Assembly (NCBI RefSeq): GCF_042678385.1
Contig: NZ_JBHUDY010000002.1
Coordinates: 310,001 to 374,000 of the forward strand
Length of the DNA stretch: 64,000 nucleotides
Reading direction: 5' to 3'
Source of the DNA: Sphingomonas_B tabacisoli
Lineage (GTDB): Bacteria; Pseudomonadota; Alphaproteobacteria; Sphingomonadales; Sphingomonadaceae
The notes under the pieces: generated by a model
Told to the model about the DNA's origin: nothing
Seen by the model: the letters and a program-made list of their open reading frames with translations, nothing else
Databases searched by the model: none
Position numbers and translations under genes: made by a program
Shown: in pieces, positions 7,807-15,922 of the stretch
Layout: each line of letters opens with the position of its first letter
Numbering within the stretch: the stretch's first letter is position 1

Positions 7807-9890
7807 TGACCGCGACGGATGCGGCGATCGAGGCCCACCGCGGCAATGCCCCGCACCCGGGCTGGGACTGGCGCCGGGTCGCCTATCTCGTCCAGCTCTC
7901 GCGCGCGCTCGACAAGATGGAAGAGACGCGGCTCGTTCCCGAAAAGAAGGTGCTCTACCAATTCTCGGCGCGCGGGCACGACATGGCGCAGGTGCTGCTG
8001 GGGCTGAAGCTGACCGACCCCGCCGATGCCGCCTGCGGCTATTATCGGTCGCGGCCGATGCTGCTGTCGCTCGGCGTGCCGGTCGACGATGCGCTGGGCT
8101 CAGCGATGGGTCGCGCCGGCGGCTATTCGGACGGCCGCGACATCGGCGTGGTGTTCAATTACCCGAACCCGCACGGCGCTTCCGCCCTGCCGATGTGCGG
8201 CGGCGTCGGCGCACAATATACGCCGACCGCCGGCTGGGCGCAGGCGATCGAATATCACCGCGCCGTCCTCAAGGACCCGGCCTACGACAGTGCCATCGCG
8301 GTCGTGCTGGGCGGCGAGGCGAGTTGCGCGACCAACGGCTTCTGGGCCGCGCTTACGATCGCCACCACGCAGCAACTGCCGATGCTCTTCTTCATCGAGG
8401 ACAATGGCTATGGCATCTCGGTGCCGTCCTCGTTCCAGACGCCGGGCGGCGACATCGCCGCCAATCTCGCCAGCTTCTCCGACCTGACCGTCCTCTCTGG
8501 CGACGGCACTGAGCCCGCCGAGGCGGCGCGGCTGGTCGATCGCGCGATGACGCACGTCCGCGAGCGCCGCGCGCCGGTGCTGCTGCGGCTGACCGTGCCG
8601 CGGCTGCAGGGCCACAGCTTCCAGGACACCCAGACCTACAAGGGCGATGCCGTCGTCCAGGCCGAATGGGCGCGCGACCCGCTGCCCAAGCTCAAATCCC
8701 ATCTGCTCGGCTCGCTGATCGACGAGGATGAATGGGACGCGCTCCAGCGCGAGGCGGAGCAAGCCGCCGAAGCCGCGCGCGAAAAGGCCGAGGCGCGGCC
8801 GGTCTCCGACCCCGAACAGGTCACGCGTAATGTCTTTTTCGAGGGCGAGCTGCAGCGCGAAGGCGGGCAATGGGCCCACGGCTACACGCCGCCTCCGTCC
8901 GTCGACACGCCGGCTCCCGACGGCCAGCGCATCAACATGGGCGCCGCCATCCGCCGGACGCTGGAGCAGGAGCTGGAGACGAACCCGCGCGTGCTGGTGT
9001 TCGGCGAGGATGTCGGGCCGAAGGGCGGCGTCCACGCGGTCACGCTGGGCCTGCAGGATAAATTCGGACCCTCCCGCGTGTTCGACACCAGCCTGTCGGA
9101 AGAAGGGATTGTCGGCCGCGCGGTCGGCATGGCGCTCGCCGGGCTGATGCCGGTGCCGGAAATCCAGTTCCGCAAATATGCCGAGCCCGCGACCGAGCAG
9201 ATCAACGATTGCGGCACGATGCGCTGGCGCACCGCCAACCGCTTCGCCGCGCCGATGGTGCTGCGCGTGCCCGGCGGCTTCTTCAAATGCGGCGATCCCT
9301 GGCACAGCCAGACCAACGAAGTCGCCTTCGTGCATCAGCCGGGCTGGAAAGTCGCGGTGCCGTCGAACGCCGAGGACGCGGTCGGCCTGCTCCGCGCGGC
9401 GCTGCGCGGCAACGACCCGGTGATCTTCTTCGAGCATCGGGCGATGCTGGACGATTCCTGGGCGCGCCGCCCCTGGCCGGGCGACGCCTTCGTGCTGCCG
9501 TTCGGGCGGGCACGGAAAGTCGCGGAGGGCGATGACATCACGATCGTCACCTGGGGCGCGATGACGCCGCGCTGCGAGGCGGCGGCCGCCCATCTCTCCG
9601 CCGACGTGATCGACCTGCGCACGCTGATGCCGTGGGACCGCGACATGGTGCTGGACTCCGTCCGCCGCACCCGCCGCTGCTTGATCGTCCATGAGGATAT
9701 CCAGACTGCCGGCTTCGGCGCCGAGATCGCCGCTGTGGTCGCGGACGAAGCATTCATGGACCTCGACGCGCCGGTCTCGCGCCTGACCATGCCCGACATC
9801 CCGAGCCCGCATAATCCGGTGCTGCTCGACTGGGCGGTGCCGTCGGTCGAGCGCATCCGGGCCAAGATCGACGATCTGGTGGGGTTCTGA
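7806..9890 (+). CDS. fused 2-oxoacid dehydrogenase E1 (alpha-beta) subunit
   Basis: 694 residues in one chain. Residues 1 to about 350 are the E1-alpha thiamine-diphosphate domain, where the usual GDG is GGEASCATNG followed by FIEDNGYGIS. Residues about 375-694 are E1-beta (VFGEDVGPKGGVH, then TSLSEEGIVG, then VPGGFFKCGDPWHSQ). The longer upstream frame is a shadow; the ATG at 7806 overlaps the aminotransferase stop. With E2 it would decarboxylate a branched-chain or aromatic 2-oxoacid to its acyl-CoA. No E3 is in the set, so a lipoamide dehydrogenase from elsewhere must serve. Fused E1 chains occur in other bacteria. Confidence 0.9.
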   Translation: MTATDAAIEAHRGNAPHPGWDWRRVAYLVQLSRALDKMEETRLVPEKKVLYQFSARGHDMAQVLLGLKLTDPADAACGYYRSRPMLLSLGVPVDDALGSAMGRAGGYSDGRDIGVVFNYPNPHGASALPMCGGVGAQYTPTAGWAQAIEYHRAVLKDPAYDSAIAVVLGGEASCATNGFWAALTIATTQQLPMLFFIEDNGYGISVPSSFQTPGGDIAANLASFSDLTVLSGDGTEPAEAARLVDRAMTHVRERRAPVLLRLTVPRLQGHSFQDTQTYKGDAVVQAEWARDPLPKLKSHLLGSLIDEDEWDALQREAEQAAEAAREKAEARPVSDPEQVTRNVFFEGELQREGGQWAHGYTPPPSVDTPAPDGQRINMGAAIRRTLEQELETNPRVLVFGEDVGPKGGVHAVTLGLQDKFGPSRVFDTSLSEEGIVGRAVGMALAGLMPVPEIQFRKYAEPATEQINDCGTMRWRTANRFAAPMVLRVPGGFFKCGDPWHSQTNEVAFVHQPGWKVAVPSNAEDAVGLLRAALRGNDPVIFFEHRAMLDDSWARRPWPGDAFVLPFGRARKVAEGDDITIVTWGAMTPRCEAAAAHLSADVIDLRTLMPWDRDMVLDSVRRTRRCLIVHEDIQTAGFGAEIAAVVADEAFMDLDAPVSRLTMPDIPSPHNPVLLDWAVPSVERIRAKIDDLVGF

Positions 9891-11101
9891 TGGGCGGCAC
9901 GGTCGACATCATAATGCCCGCCGAGCTGGAGGGTACCAAGGCTGTGGTCCGCAATTGGCTGAAGGCCGTGGGCGAGACCGTTCGCCGCGACGAGCCTTTG
10001 GTCGAACTGGAGACCGACAAGGTCACGACCGAGGTGCCCGCGCCCGCCGATGGGGTTCTGCTGGAAATACTGATCGAAAGCGACGGGGAGGCCGAGCCGA
10101 GGGCGCTGCTGGGGCGCCTCGGTGATTCGTTCAAAAACTCCGTTCGGGCTGAGCTTGTCGAAGCCCTGCCTTCTTTGGATGATGCAAAAAAGGAAGGGAG
10201 GCCTTCGACAGGCTCAGGCCGAACGGAGCGGGGAGTAACTCCGGACCAGATCCGTGAGCATCGTCTTTCGCCCGCTGTTCGTCGAGCGATCAGCCAAAAC
10301 GCTCTCGACCCGAGCGCGATCATAGGCACCGGCCGCAACGGCCGCATCACCCGTGCCGATGTGGATGCGCATGTCGTCGCGCGCGTTTCCGCGCCCACCG
10401 GAACCCGCATCATCCCCCACGACCGCATGCGCCTCGCGATCGCGCAGAACATGCTGCAGTCGGTCACCGTCGCGCCCCACGTGACCGCCGTGTTCGAATG
10501 CGATTTCTCCGCGATCATGGCGCACCGCCGCCGGCACAAGGCGGCGTTCGAGGCGCAAGGTGCGAACCTCACCTTCACGGCCTATCTGGTCGCCGCCTCC
10601 GCCCAGGCGATGCGCGCCGCGCCGGCGATCAACAGCCGCTGGTTCGACGACCGGCTCGAAATCTATGACGACGTCAGCGTCGGCATCGGCACCGCGCTCG
10701 GCGAAAAGGGCCTCGTCGTGCCCGTCGTCGCCCGCGCGCAGGACCTGTCGCTGCTCGGCGTGGCGCTGAAGCTCTCCGACCTCACCGCCCGTGCTCGCGC
10801 CAACAAGCTGGTGCCGGCCGACATGCGCGGCGGCACTTTCACCATTTCGAACCACGGCGTGTCCGGCTCGCTGATCGCGTCGCCGATCATCATCAACCAG
10901 CCACAGTCGGCGATCCTCGGCGTCGGCAAGCTCGAAAAGCGAGTGGTGGTGCGCGAGGTCGACGGCGTCGACACGATCCAGATCCGCCCGCTCTGCTACG
11001 TCTCGCTCACCATCGACCACCGCGTCGTCGACGGCCACCAGACCAACGCCTGGCTCAGCCGCTTCGTCGAGATCATCGAGAGCTGGCCGGTCGAAGACTG
11101 A
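9890..11101 (+). CDS. dihydrolipoamide acyltransferase (E2) with repeat-coded linker
   Basis: 403 residues. The lipoyl domain has Lys44 in LETDKVTTEVPAP; a peripheral-subunit-binding domain lies near residues 116-160 (LSPAVRRAISQ, GTGRNGRITRADV); the catalytic domain ends with DHRVVDGHQ near residue 380. E2 accepts the acyl group from E1 and forms acyl-CoA. Residues about 83-113, the linker between lipoyl and binding domains, are encoded by a 91-bp palindromic repeat in frame. The start overlaps the E1 stop as TGATG. Branched-chain (BkdC) and aromatic 2-oxoacid specificity cannot be told apart from sequence. Confidence 0.9.
   Translation: MGGTVDIIMPAELEGTKAVVRNWLKAVGETVRRDEPLVELETDKVTTEVPAPADGVLLEILIESDGEAEPRALLGRLGDSFKNSVRAELVEALPSLDDAKKEGRPSTGSGRTERGVTPDQIREHRLSPAVRRAISQNALDPSAIIGTGRNGRITRADVDAHVVARVSAPTGTRIIPHDRMRLAIAQNMLQSVTVAPHVTAVFECDFSAIMAHRRRHKAAFEAQGANLTFTAYLVAASAQAMRAAPAINSRWFDDRLEIYDDVSVGIGTALGEKGLVVPVVARAQDLSLLGVALKLSDLTARARANKLVPADMRGGTFTISNHGVSGSLIASPIIINQPQSAILGVGKLEKRVVVREVDGVDTIQIRPLCYVSLTIDHRVVDGHQTNAWLSRFVEIIESWPVED
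10138..10228. repeat. palindromic interspersed repeat inside the E2 coding sequence
   Basis: The left arm starts CTCCGTTCGGGCTGAGC and the right arm ends GGCTCAGGCCGAACGGAG; the arms match as an imperfect inverted repeat over roughly 38 bp, around a short A-rich centre. The insert keeps the reading frame and encodes a linker rich in charged and small residues (RAELVEALPSL ... STGSGRTERG). I recall similar sequences as dispersed repeats in sphingomonad genomes. Confidence 0.8.
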
Positions 11102-11159
11102 CGGGCGAGGGAACCCCCGCGCGCGTCATCCGTCTCCTTCTCGTTACGGAGGAGAGACG

Positions 11160-11789
11160 ATGCGCGCGTGGATGATGTTGCCGCTGCTGCTGGCCGGATG
11201 CGGCCAGAAACAGGCGGCCCTGCCCGACGATCCGATCCAGCGCGCGGCGACCTGCGGCGTGATCGCGGCGGCCCAGGCCCGGCAGGCGCGCGGCGTCGAT
11301 GCCAAGCTGACCATCGAGCAGCAGGGTCATATCCTCCATTACGCGCTGCTTGCGGGCGGCGAGGGCGGCAGTTTCGACCGCACGCGCTCGGCGGCGGTGG
11401 TGAACGCGATGCCGCAGCTCGGCGACAAGGTGACGTCCGGCAAATGGGAACCGCTGATCGGCCAGTGCGCCTCGGCCTATCCGGCGACCAGGCCTGTCGA
11501 TAGCGTCACCCTCCCGTCCGATCCGCTGACCGCCGAGGCCGGCTGCCACGACCTCGCCGATTTCGTGACCACCGCGCTTCGCACTCAGGAAAACAACTTC
11601 ATCGACAAGATGCGCGCTTATGACGAGGTGCAGCGCAAGCTCGACCAGAAAATGGGCGCCACGCTGAAGGCGAGGGGCCTCAACCAGGCAAAAGCGAACG
11701 AAGCCCGCGCCAAGGCCTTTGCCAGCATCGTCACGCTCGGGCCGCCAACCACCGTGCTCGATCAATGCGTGAAGAAATTCGGCTCTTAA
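11160..11789 (+). CDS. hypothetical lipoprotein
   Basis: 209 residues with an N-terminal signal and lipobox LLAGC (Cys14), so it is probably lipid-anchored in the periplasm. The mature part has three further cysteines and an alpha-helical, charged C-terminal half (DEVQRKLDQKMGATLK). The start follows GGAGGAGAGACG, a strong ribosome site. It lies 58 bp after the E2 gene but does not look related to catabolism. I do not recognise the family. Confidence 0.75.
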   Translation: MRAWMMLPLLLAGCGQKQAALPDDPIQRAATCGVIAAAQARQARGVDAKLTIEQQGHILHYALLAGGEGGSFDRTRSAAVVNAMPQLGDKVTSGKWEPLIGQCASAYPATRPVDSVTLPSDPLTAEAGCHDLADFVTTALRTQENNFIDKMRAYDEVQRKLDQKMGATLKARGLNQAKANEARAKAFASIVTLGPPTTVLDQCVKKFGS

Positions 11790-11792
11790 ATT

Positions 11793-11876
11793 CGTCACCC
11801 CGGACTTGATCCGGGGTCCACCTTCTTCCTAGCGCGGGACAAGAAAGATGGATGCCGGATCAAGTCCGGCATGACG
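11793..11876. repeat. palindromic intergenic repeat
   Basis: Imperfect inverted repeat: CGTCACCCCGGACTTGATCC on the left and GGATCAAGTCCGGCATGACG on the right, with a centre of about 40 bp. It fills the whole gap between the lipoprotein gene and the TRIC gene and could also act as a hairpin terminator. It differs from the other repeats in the window. Confidence 0.75.
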
Positions 11877-11883
11877 GAGACCG

Positions 11884-12495
11884 ATGAACCCGCTCGCGCC
11901 CATCCTGCCCTGGATCGACCTGCTCGGCATCGCCGTGTTCGCTGCCTCGGGTGCGCTGGCAGCGGCGCGGCTGCGGCTGACCATCGTCACTTTCGTGTTC
12001 TTCGCGGTCATCACCGGCGTCGGCGGCGGCACGGTGCGCGACCTACTGATCGGCGCGCCCGTTTTCTGGGTTCGCGACGGCCGCGTCGCCGCGGTCTGCC
12101 TCGCGACCGCGGCGCTGATCTGGGTCACGCCGCAGCGCTGGTGGAGCGCCCGCGCGCTCGAATGGTTCGATGCCGTCGGCCTCGCGGCCTATGCGGTGTT
12201 CGGCGCCGCCAAGTCGCTCGCTTTCGGCGTACCGCCGGTGGTCGCGGTGCTGATGGGCGTGATCACGGCAAGCGCCGGCGGCATGATCCGCGACGTGTTC
12301 GCCGGCGAACCGTCGATCCTGCTTCGCCCCGAGCTCTACGTCACCGCCGCGGCGCTCGCCGCCGGCCTGTTCGTGCTGCTGATCTCGCTCGGCCTGGGGG
12401 CCGGCATCGCCGCCCCGATCGCCGCGATTACCGGCTTCGCGCTGCGCGCCCTCGCGATCCAGCGCGGCCTCAAGCTGCCTGGCTACCGGCGCTAA
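11884..12495 (+). CDS. TRIC/YadS-family (UPF0126) membrane protein
   Basis: 203 residues, almost entirely hydrophobic, with about seven membrane segments arranged as two related halves. Each half carries the glycine-rich signature of the family: GVGGGTVRDLL near residue 45 and SAGGMIRDVFAGE near residue 135. Bacterial homologues form trimeric cation channels in the inner membrane; physiological role is unclear. The ATG sits 8 bp after the palindromic repeat, with no strong ribosome site. Confidence 0.88.
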   Translation: MNPLAPILPWIDLLGIAVFAASGALAAARLRLTIVTFVFFAVITGVGGGTVRDLLIGAPVFWVRDGRVAAVCLATAALIWVTPQRWWSARALEWFDAVGLAAYAVFGAAKSLAFGVPPVVAVLMGVITASAGGMIRDVFAGEPSILLRPELYVTAAALAAGLFVLLISLGLGAGIAAPIAAITGFALRALAIQRGLKLPGYRR

Positions 12496-12498
12496 CGT

Positions 12499-12637
12499 CA
12501 TCCTCCCCTTGAAGGGGAGGGGGACCGCCAGCCACAGGCTGGTGGTGGAGGGGTGTCAGCATTCGAGAGTCATTCTCCACCGCCGACACCCCTCCGTCAG
12601 CCCTTCGGGCTGCCACCTCCCCTCTCAGGGGAGGATG
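12499..12637. repeat. palindromic element, type with CATCCTCCCC ends
   Basis: 139-bp element between the convergent TRIC and GNAT genes. The outer ends form hairpins (CCTCCCCTTGAAGGGGAGG on the left, a related CCTCCCCTCTCAGGGGAGG on the right). Inner arms GGTGGAGGGGTGTC and GACACCCCTCC also pair. This cruciform layout is the same as in the elements inside murD and before murC, with a different terminal loop. Confidence 0.8.
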
Positions 12638-12659
12638 ATCGGTTGGCGTTCGAACGGAG

Positions 12660-13196
12660 CTATCCCCCGAATGCTTTCGGCTCCGGCGGCGCGCCCGCCG
12701 GCGGGTCGGCGAGCTGGAGCTGCCACAGGCCCACATCCACCCACCGGCCCTGTTTCCACCCGACTTCGCGATACACGCCGGCGCGCTTGAAGCCGACCAG
12801 CTCGTGCAGCTTGATCGACGCGTCGTTGGGCAGTGAGATCGCCGCGATCGCCTGGGTGAAGCCCTGTTTGCGAAGCGCCTCGATCAGCGCGCGGTAGAGC
12901 AACTGCCCGACGCCGCGCCGCTGCGCCCCGTCGGCGACATACACCGTCGTCTCGACCGCCCAGCGATAGGCGCTACGGTCGCGGAACTGGCAGGCATAGG
13001 CATAGCCCAGCACCGCGCCGTCCTCGTCCGCCACCAGCCACGGATACCGCCCGGCAAGCTTCGCGATCCGCGCGCACATTTCCTCGCCGTCCGGCGCGGC
13101 TTCCTCGAACGAGACGACGCCGCGCGTCACGTGCGGCGCATAGATCGCCGCGATCGCCTCCGCATCGTCGGCATCGGCGACCCGGATACGGATCAC
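12660..13196 (-). CDS. GNAT N-acetyltransferase (phosphinothricin acetyltransferase-like)
   Basis: 178-residue GNAT acetyltransferase that moves acetyl from acetyl-CoA to an amine. The acetyl-CoA loop is in VADGAQRRGVGQLLY; FEEAAPDGEEMCARI and AISLPNDASIKLHELVGFK match the PAT/Bar-MnaT subgroup. The start is a GTG overlapping the sppA stop (GTGA on the minus strand), which rules out a much longer shadow frame upstream. The natural substrate cannot be inferred from sequence. Confidence 0.88.
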   Translation of the reverse strand: MIRIRVADADDAEAIAAIYAPHVTRGVVSFEEAAPDGEEMCARIAKLAGRYPWLVADEDGAVLGYAYACQFRDRSAYRWAVETTVYVADGAQRRGVGQLLYRALIEALRKQGFTQAIAAISLPNDASIKLHELVGFKRAGVYREVGWKQGRWVDVGLWQLQLADPPAGAPPEPKAFGG

Positions 13197-15040
13197 CGGG
13201 CGAAAAGCCCGATCAGCCAGCGCCCAAGGCTCATGCCCTGCGCGCGCGGCGGCAGCGCTGCGCCGCATTCGAGGCACCGCGCCTGGATCGACGCACCGCT
13301 CGCCAGCATCCGCGCATCCTCGATCGCATCCCAGGCCAGCGCCTGCTGCTTCGCCGCGAGCATGGTCAGCATGTCGGCGCCCGGCTCCGACCCGTCTTCG
13401 TCCGGCCGTCCCCAGCCGCCGGCCCAGCGCTCCCACCAGCCCGGCTCTTTCTCGAGCCAGGCGATCTCCGGCTTGTCGATCCTGGCGCGCCGCCCGGCTT
13501 CGGCGACGGCATCGTTCAGCCCGCCGAACGCGTCGACCAGCCCGAGCTGGCGCGCGCTGCCGCCGTCCCAGACCCGGCCCTGGCCGATCTCGTCGACGCG
13601 CGCCGGCGGCAAATGCCGGGCGGCCGAGACCAGTCCGACAAAGCGCCCGTAAATGTCCTCGACGCCGGTCTGCGCCAACTTGTCGAACTCCGGCGAGGTG
13701 CCGCCGAACAAGTCCGGCTGCCCGGAATAGGGCGTGGTCTTCACCCCATCGGTCGTGATCCCCGCCTTGGCGAGCGTGCCCTCGAACGTCGGCAGCACGC
13801 CGAACACGCCGATCGATCCGGTGATCGTCGTCGGCTCGGCGAAGATGCGATCGCCCGCCGTCGCCACCCAATATCCGCCCGAGGCCGCAACCGATCCCAT
13901 CGACACGATCACTGGCAGGCCCTTCGCCTTCGCCTCCAGCAACGCCGATCGGATGCGCTCGGACGCCAGCGCCGATCCGCCCGGCGAGTCGATCCGTACC
14001 ACCAGCGCCTTCAGGTCGCCGCGCGCGAGGCCTTTGCGGATCGCCCGCGCGATCGTCTCGCCGCCGGCCGCGCCCGGCCCGGCATTGCCGTCCTGGATGG
14101 TGCCGGCGACGGTCACCACGCCGACATTGCCACCCTTGTATTTGATCGGATGCGCCGCAACCCAGTCGTCGAGCTTGACGGTGCGGAACGTGCCGCTGCG
14201 GTTGTCCGCGCCCGCGACCTTGGCCACGCGCGCGCTGAACGCCTCACGCTCGCCCAGCCTGTCGACCAGGCCATAGCCGAGAGCCGCCTGGCTCAGGCTG
14301 CCCGCACCCGCCGGATTGGCGACCGCCTGCGCAAGCTGCGCCTTGGGCCGCGCGCTCGCGACATCGTGCTGCCAGCCCTGCCACAGCGCCGTGGCCAGCG
14401 CCTCGTTCGCGGCCCTTGCCTCGGGCGACTGGTCGGCGCGGATATAGGGCTCGACCGCCGATTTGAACGCGCCGACGCGATACACGTGCGCGGTCACCCC
14501 CAATTTCTCGAGCAGCCCCTTGTAATACATGCGCGATCCGCCCGGCCCGGCAAAGGCGACGCCGCCCATCGGGCTCATCCACACTTCGCTCGCATGCGCG
14601 GCCAGCAGATAGCCGTCGTCGGTATAGCCGGTCGCATAGGCATAGACCGGTTTGCCCGCGCGCTTCACCTTGTCGAGCGCTTCGCCCACCGTCTCCAGCG
14701 CGACTTGCCCGCCGCCGAGGAAACGGTCGAGGTCCAGCACGACTGCCTTGATGTCGCCGTCGGTGCGCGCCGCGTCGAGCGAGCGCACCACGTCACGCAG
14801 CGCCACTTCGCGCGTCACGTTCGCACCGCCTGCCGTGAACGACTCGAACGGCCCGCGCTCCGCCGGCTGCTCGACGATCGAGCCGTTGAGATCGAGCACC
14901 AGCGCGCCGGTGCCGACCGGCCGGCTCGGACTCCACGTCAGCGCCGCGTGCAGTGCGAAGAAGAACAGCAGCAAAAGGGCCAGGACGAGCGCGTCCTTGA
15001 TGCCCACCAGAAGCCGCCAGAACCCGGCCAGAAAACGCAT
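13193..15040 (-). CDS. sppA: signal peptide peptidase SppA, long form
   Basis: Membrane-anchored serine protease of about 615 residues that degrades signal peptides left in the inner membrane. One N-terminal membrane segment (ALVLALLLLFFFALHAALTW) precedes two tandem protease domains. The Ser/Lys dyad is Lys174 (MYYKGLLEK) in the first half and Ser387 (VAASGGYWVA) in the second, as in the 67-kDa form. I chose the ATG at 15040, which has GAGG nine bases upstream; an ATG at 15073 is possible. The tail contains CLECGA, an isolated CxxC of unknown role. Confidence 0.93.
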   Translation of the reverse strand: MRFLAGFWRLLVGIKDALVLALLLLFFFALHAALTWSPSRPVGTGALVLDLNGSIVEQPAERGPFESFTAGGANVTREVALRDVVRSLDAARTDGDIKAVVLDLDRFLGGGQVALETVGEALDKVKRAGKPVYAYATGYTDDGYLLAAHASEVWMSPMGGVAFAGPGGSRMYYKGLLEKLGVTAHVYRVGAFKSAVEPYIRADQSPEARAANEALATALWQGWQHDVASARPKAQLAQAVANPAGAGSLSQAALGYGLVDRLGEREAFSARVAKVAGADNRSGTFRTVKLDDWVAAHPIKYKGGNVGVVTVAGTIQDGNAGPGAAGGETIARAIRKGLARGDLKALVVRIDSPGGSALASERIRSALLEAKAKGLPVIVSMGSVAASGGYWVATAGDRIFAEPTTITGSIGVFGVLPTFEGTLAKAGITTDGVKTTPYSGQPDLFGGTSPEFDKLAQTGVEDIYGRFVGLVSAARHLPPARVDEIGQGRVWDGGSARQLGLVDAFGGLNDAVAEAGRRARIDKPEIAWLEKEPGWWERWAGGWGRPDEDGSEPGADMLTMLAAKQQALAWDAIEDARMLASGASIQARCLECGAALPPRAQGMSLGRWLIGLFAR

Positions 15041-15102
15041 GACGCACCGCCTCGCTATTGTCGCAGGCGACAATCGAGCGCGGCGGCGCGCTTTTCAAGC
15101 GT

Positions 15103-15789
15103 TCAGGCGAAAGATACCCGCCGCCGCGTCCGGGCAGCCGCCCCGGCAAGGCCAAACCCTGCGATCATCAGCGCCCACGCCGCCGGTTCCGGCACTCCCG
15201 GCGGTGCCCCGATGGTGGGTCCGACATAGGACAGGTTGCGCGCGCCGACGTGACTGTTGCTCAGGCGCACATAGGCGATATCGGCCGTCGGGCGGGAAAA
15301 CCCGTAATAGTTGCTCGGCAGGCCGATGCTGTTGCCGTTGTTGTTCAGGTAAGTGAACTCCAGCAGCGCGTTGCTGCTGTCGTAAATGGCGATGTTTGCG
15401 GAGTTTGCCGCAGTGAACTCGTTGTCCGTCCAGAACAGCTCTGCAAGGAAACCGGAGGTCGGTGCCGCAAAGCTGATCGTCATCGTCGCATAGCCGTTCG
15501 ACGCCACGTCATAAGCCGCGTTCACCTCGATGATCGGCGGGGAGCCTGGGGCAATCGTCGCATTGCCCGTCACATAGCCGCCGGTCCATCCGAACAGACT
15601 ATTGGACTGGTTCGAGCTCCAGCTCACCCCGCCGCCGATCGCGACCGGCCCCGCGCCTGTGAGATTGCTTGCCGGGAGATAGATCGGGTTGGCGCCGGCG
15701 AGACTGCCGGAACCGCTGATCGGAGACGCTTGCGCTACAGACGGGACGATCACCGCGAGCATGGCCGCGGCATGTTTGATGGCTTTCAT
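15103..15789 (-). CDS. PEPxxWA-CTERM secreted protein
   Basis: About 228 residues with an N-terminal signal peptide (cut likely after VAQA), a Ser/Gly/Asn-rich beta-type body and the C-terminal sorting signal PEPAAWALMIAGFGLAG followed by ARTRRR. Such tails are recognised by exosortase-type systems in the inner membrane; no exosortase is visible here. The ATG at 15789 follows AAAGGGGGGG and starts a proper signal peptide, so the longer frame to 15825 is rejected. The next gene upstream on this strand encodes another PEPxxWA protein but not a homologue. Function unknown. Confidence 0.85.
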   Translation of the reverse strand: MKAIKHAAAMLAVIVPSVAQASPISGSGSLAGANPIYLPASNLTGAGPVAIGGGVSWSSNQSNSLFGWTGGYVTGNATIAPGSPPIIEVNAAYDVASNGYATMTISFAAPTSGFLAELFWTDNEFTAANSANIAIYDSSNALLEFTYLNNNGNSIGLPSNYYGFSRPTADIAYVRLSNSHVGARNLSYVGPTIGAPPGVPEPAAWALMIAGFGLAGAAARTRRRVSFA

Positions 15790-15879
15790 CAGAGCCCCCC
15801 CTTTGTCGCCGACTTCAGGACTCACCGCGAGTCGGCGCGGGGAAGGCTATCCTTATTAACCATGTTTGCAACCGGCCCC

Positions 15880-15912
15880 CAGGCGCGTGTCCCCATATAG
15901 GACACGCGCCTG
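15880..15912 (-). terminator. stem-loop after the PEPxxWA gene
   Basis: Perfect 13-bp stem (CAGGCGCGTGTCC with GGACACGCGCCTG) and a 7-base loop, about 10 bp past the stop of the minus-strand gene ending at 15923. There is no T-run, so it may be an mRNA 3'-stabilising hairpin rather than a classical terminator. Confidence 0.6.
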
Positions 15913-15922
15913 CGCTGCTCGG

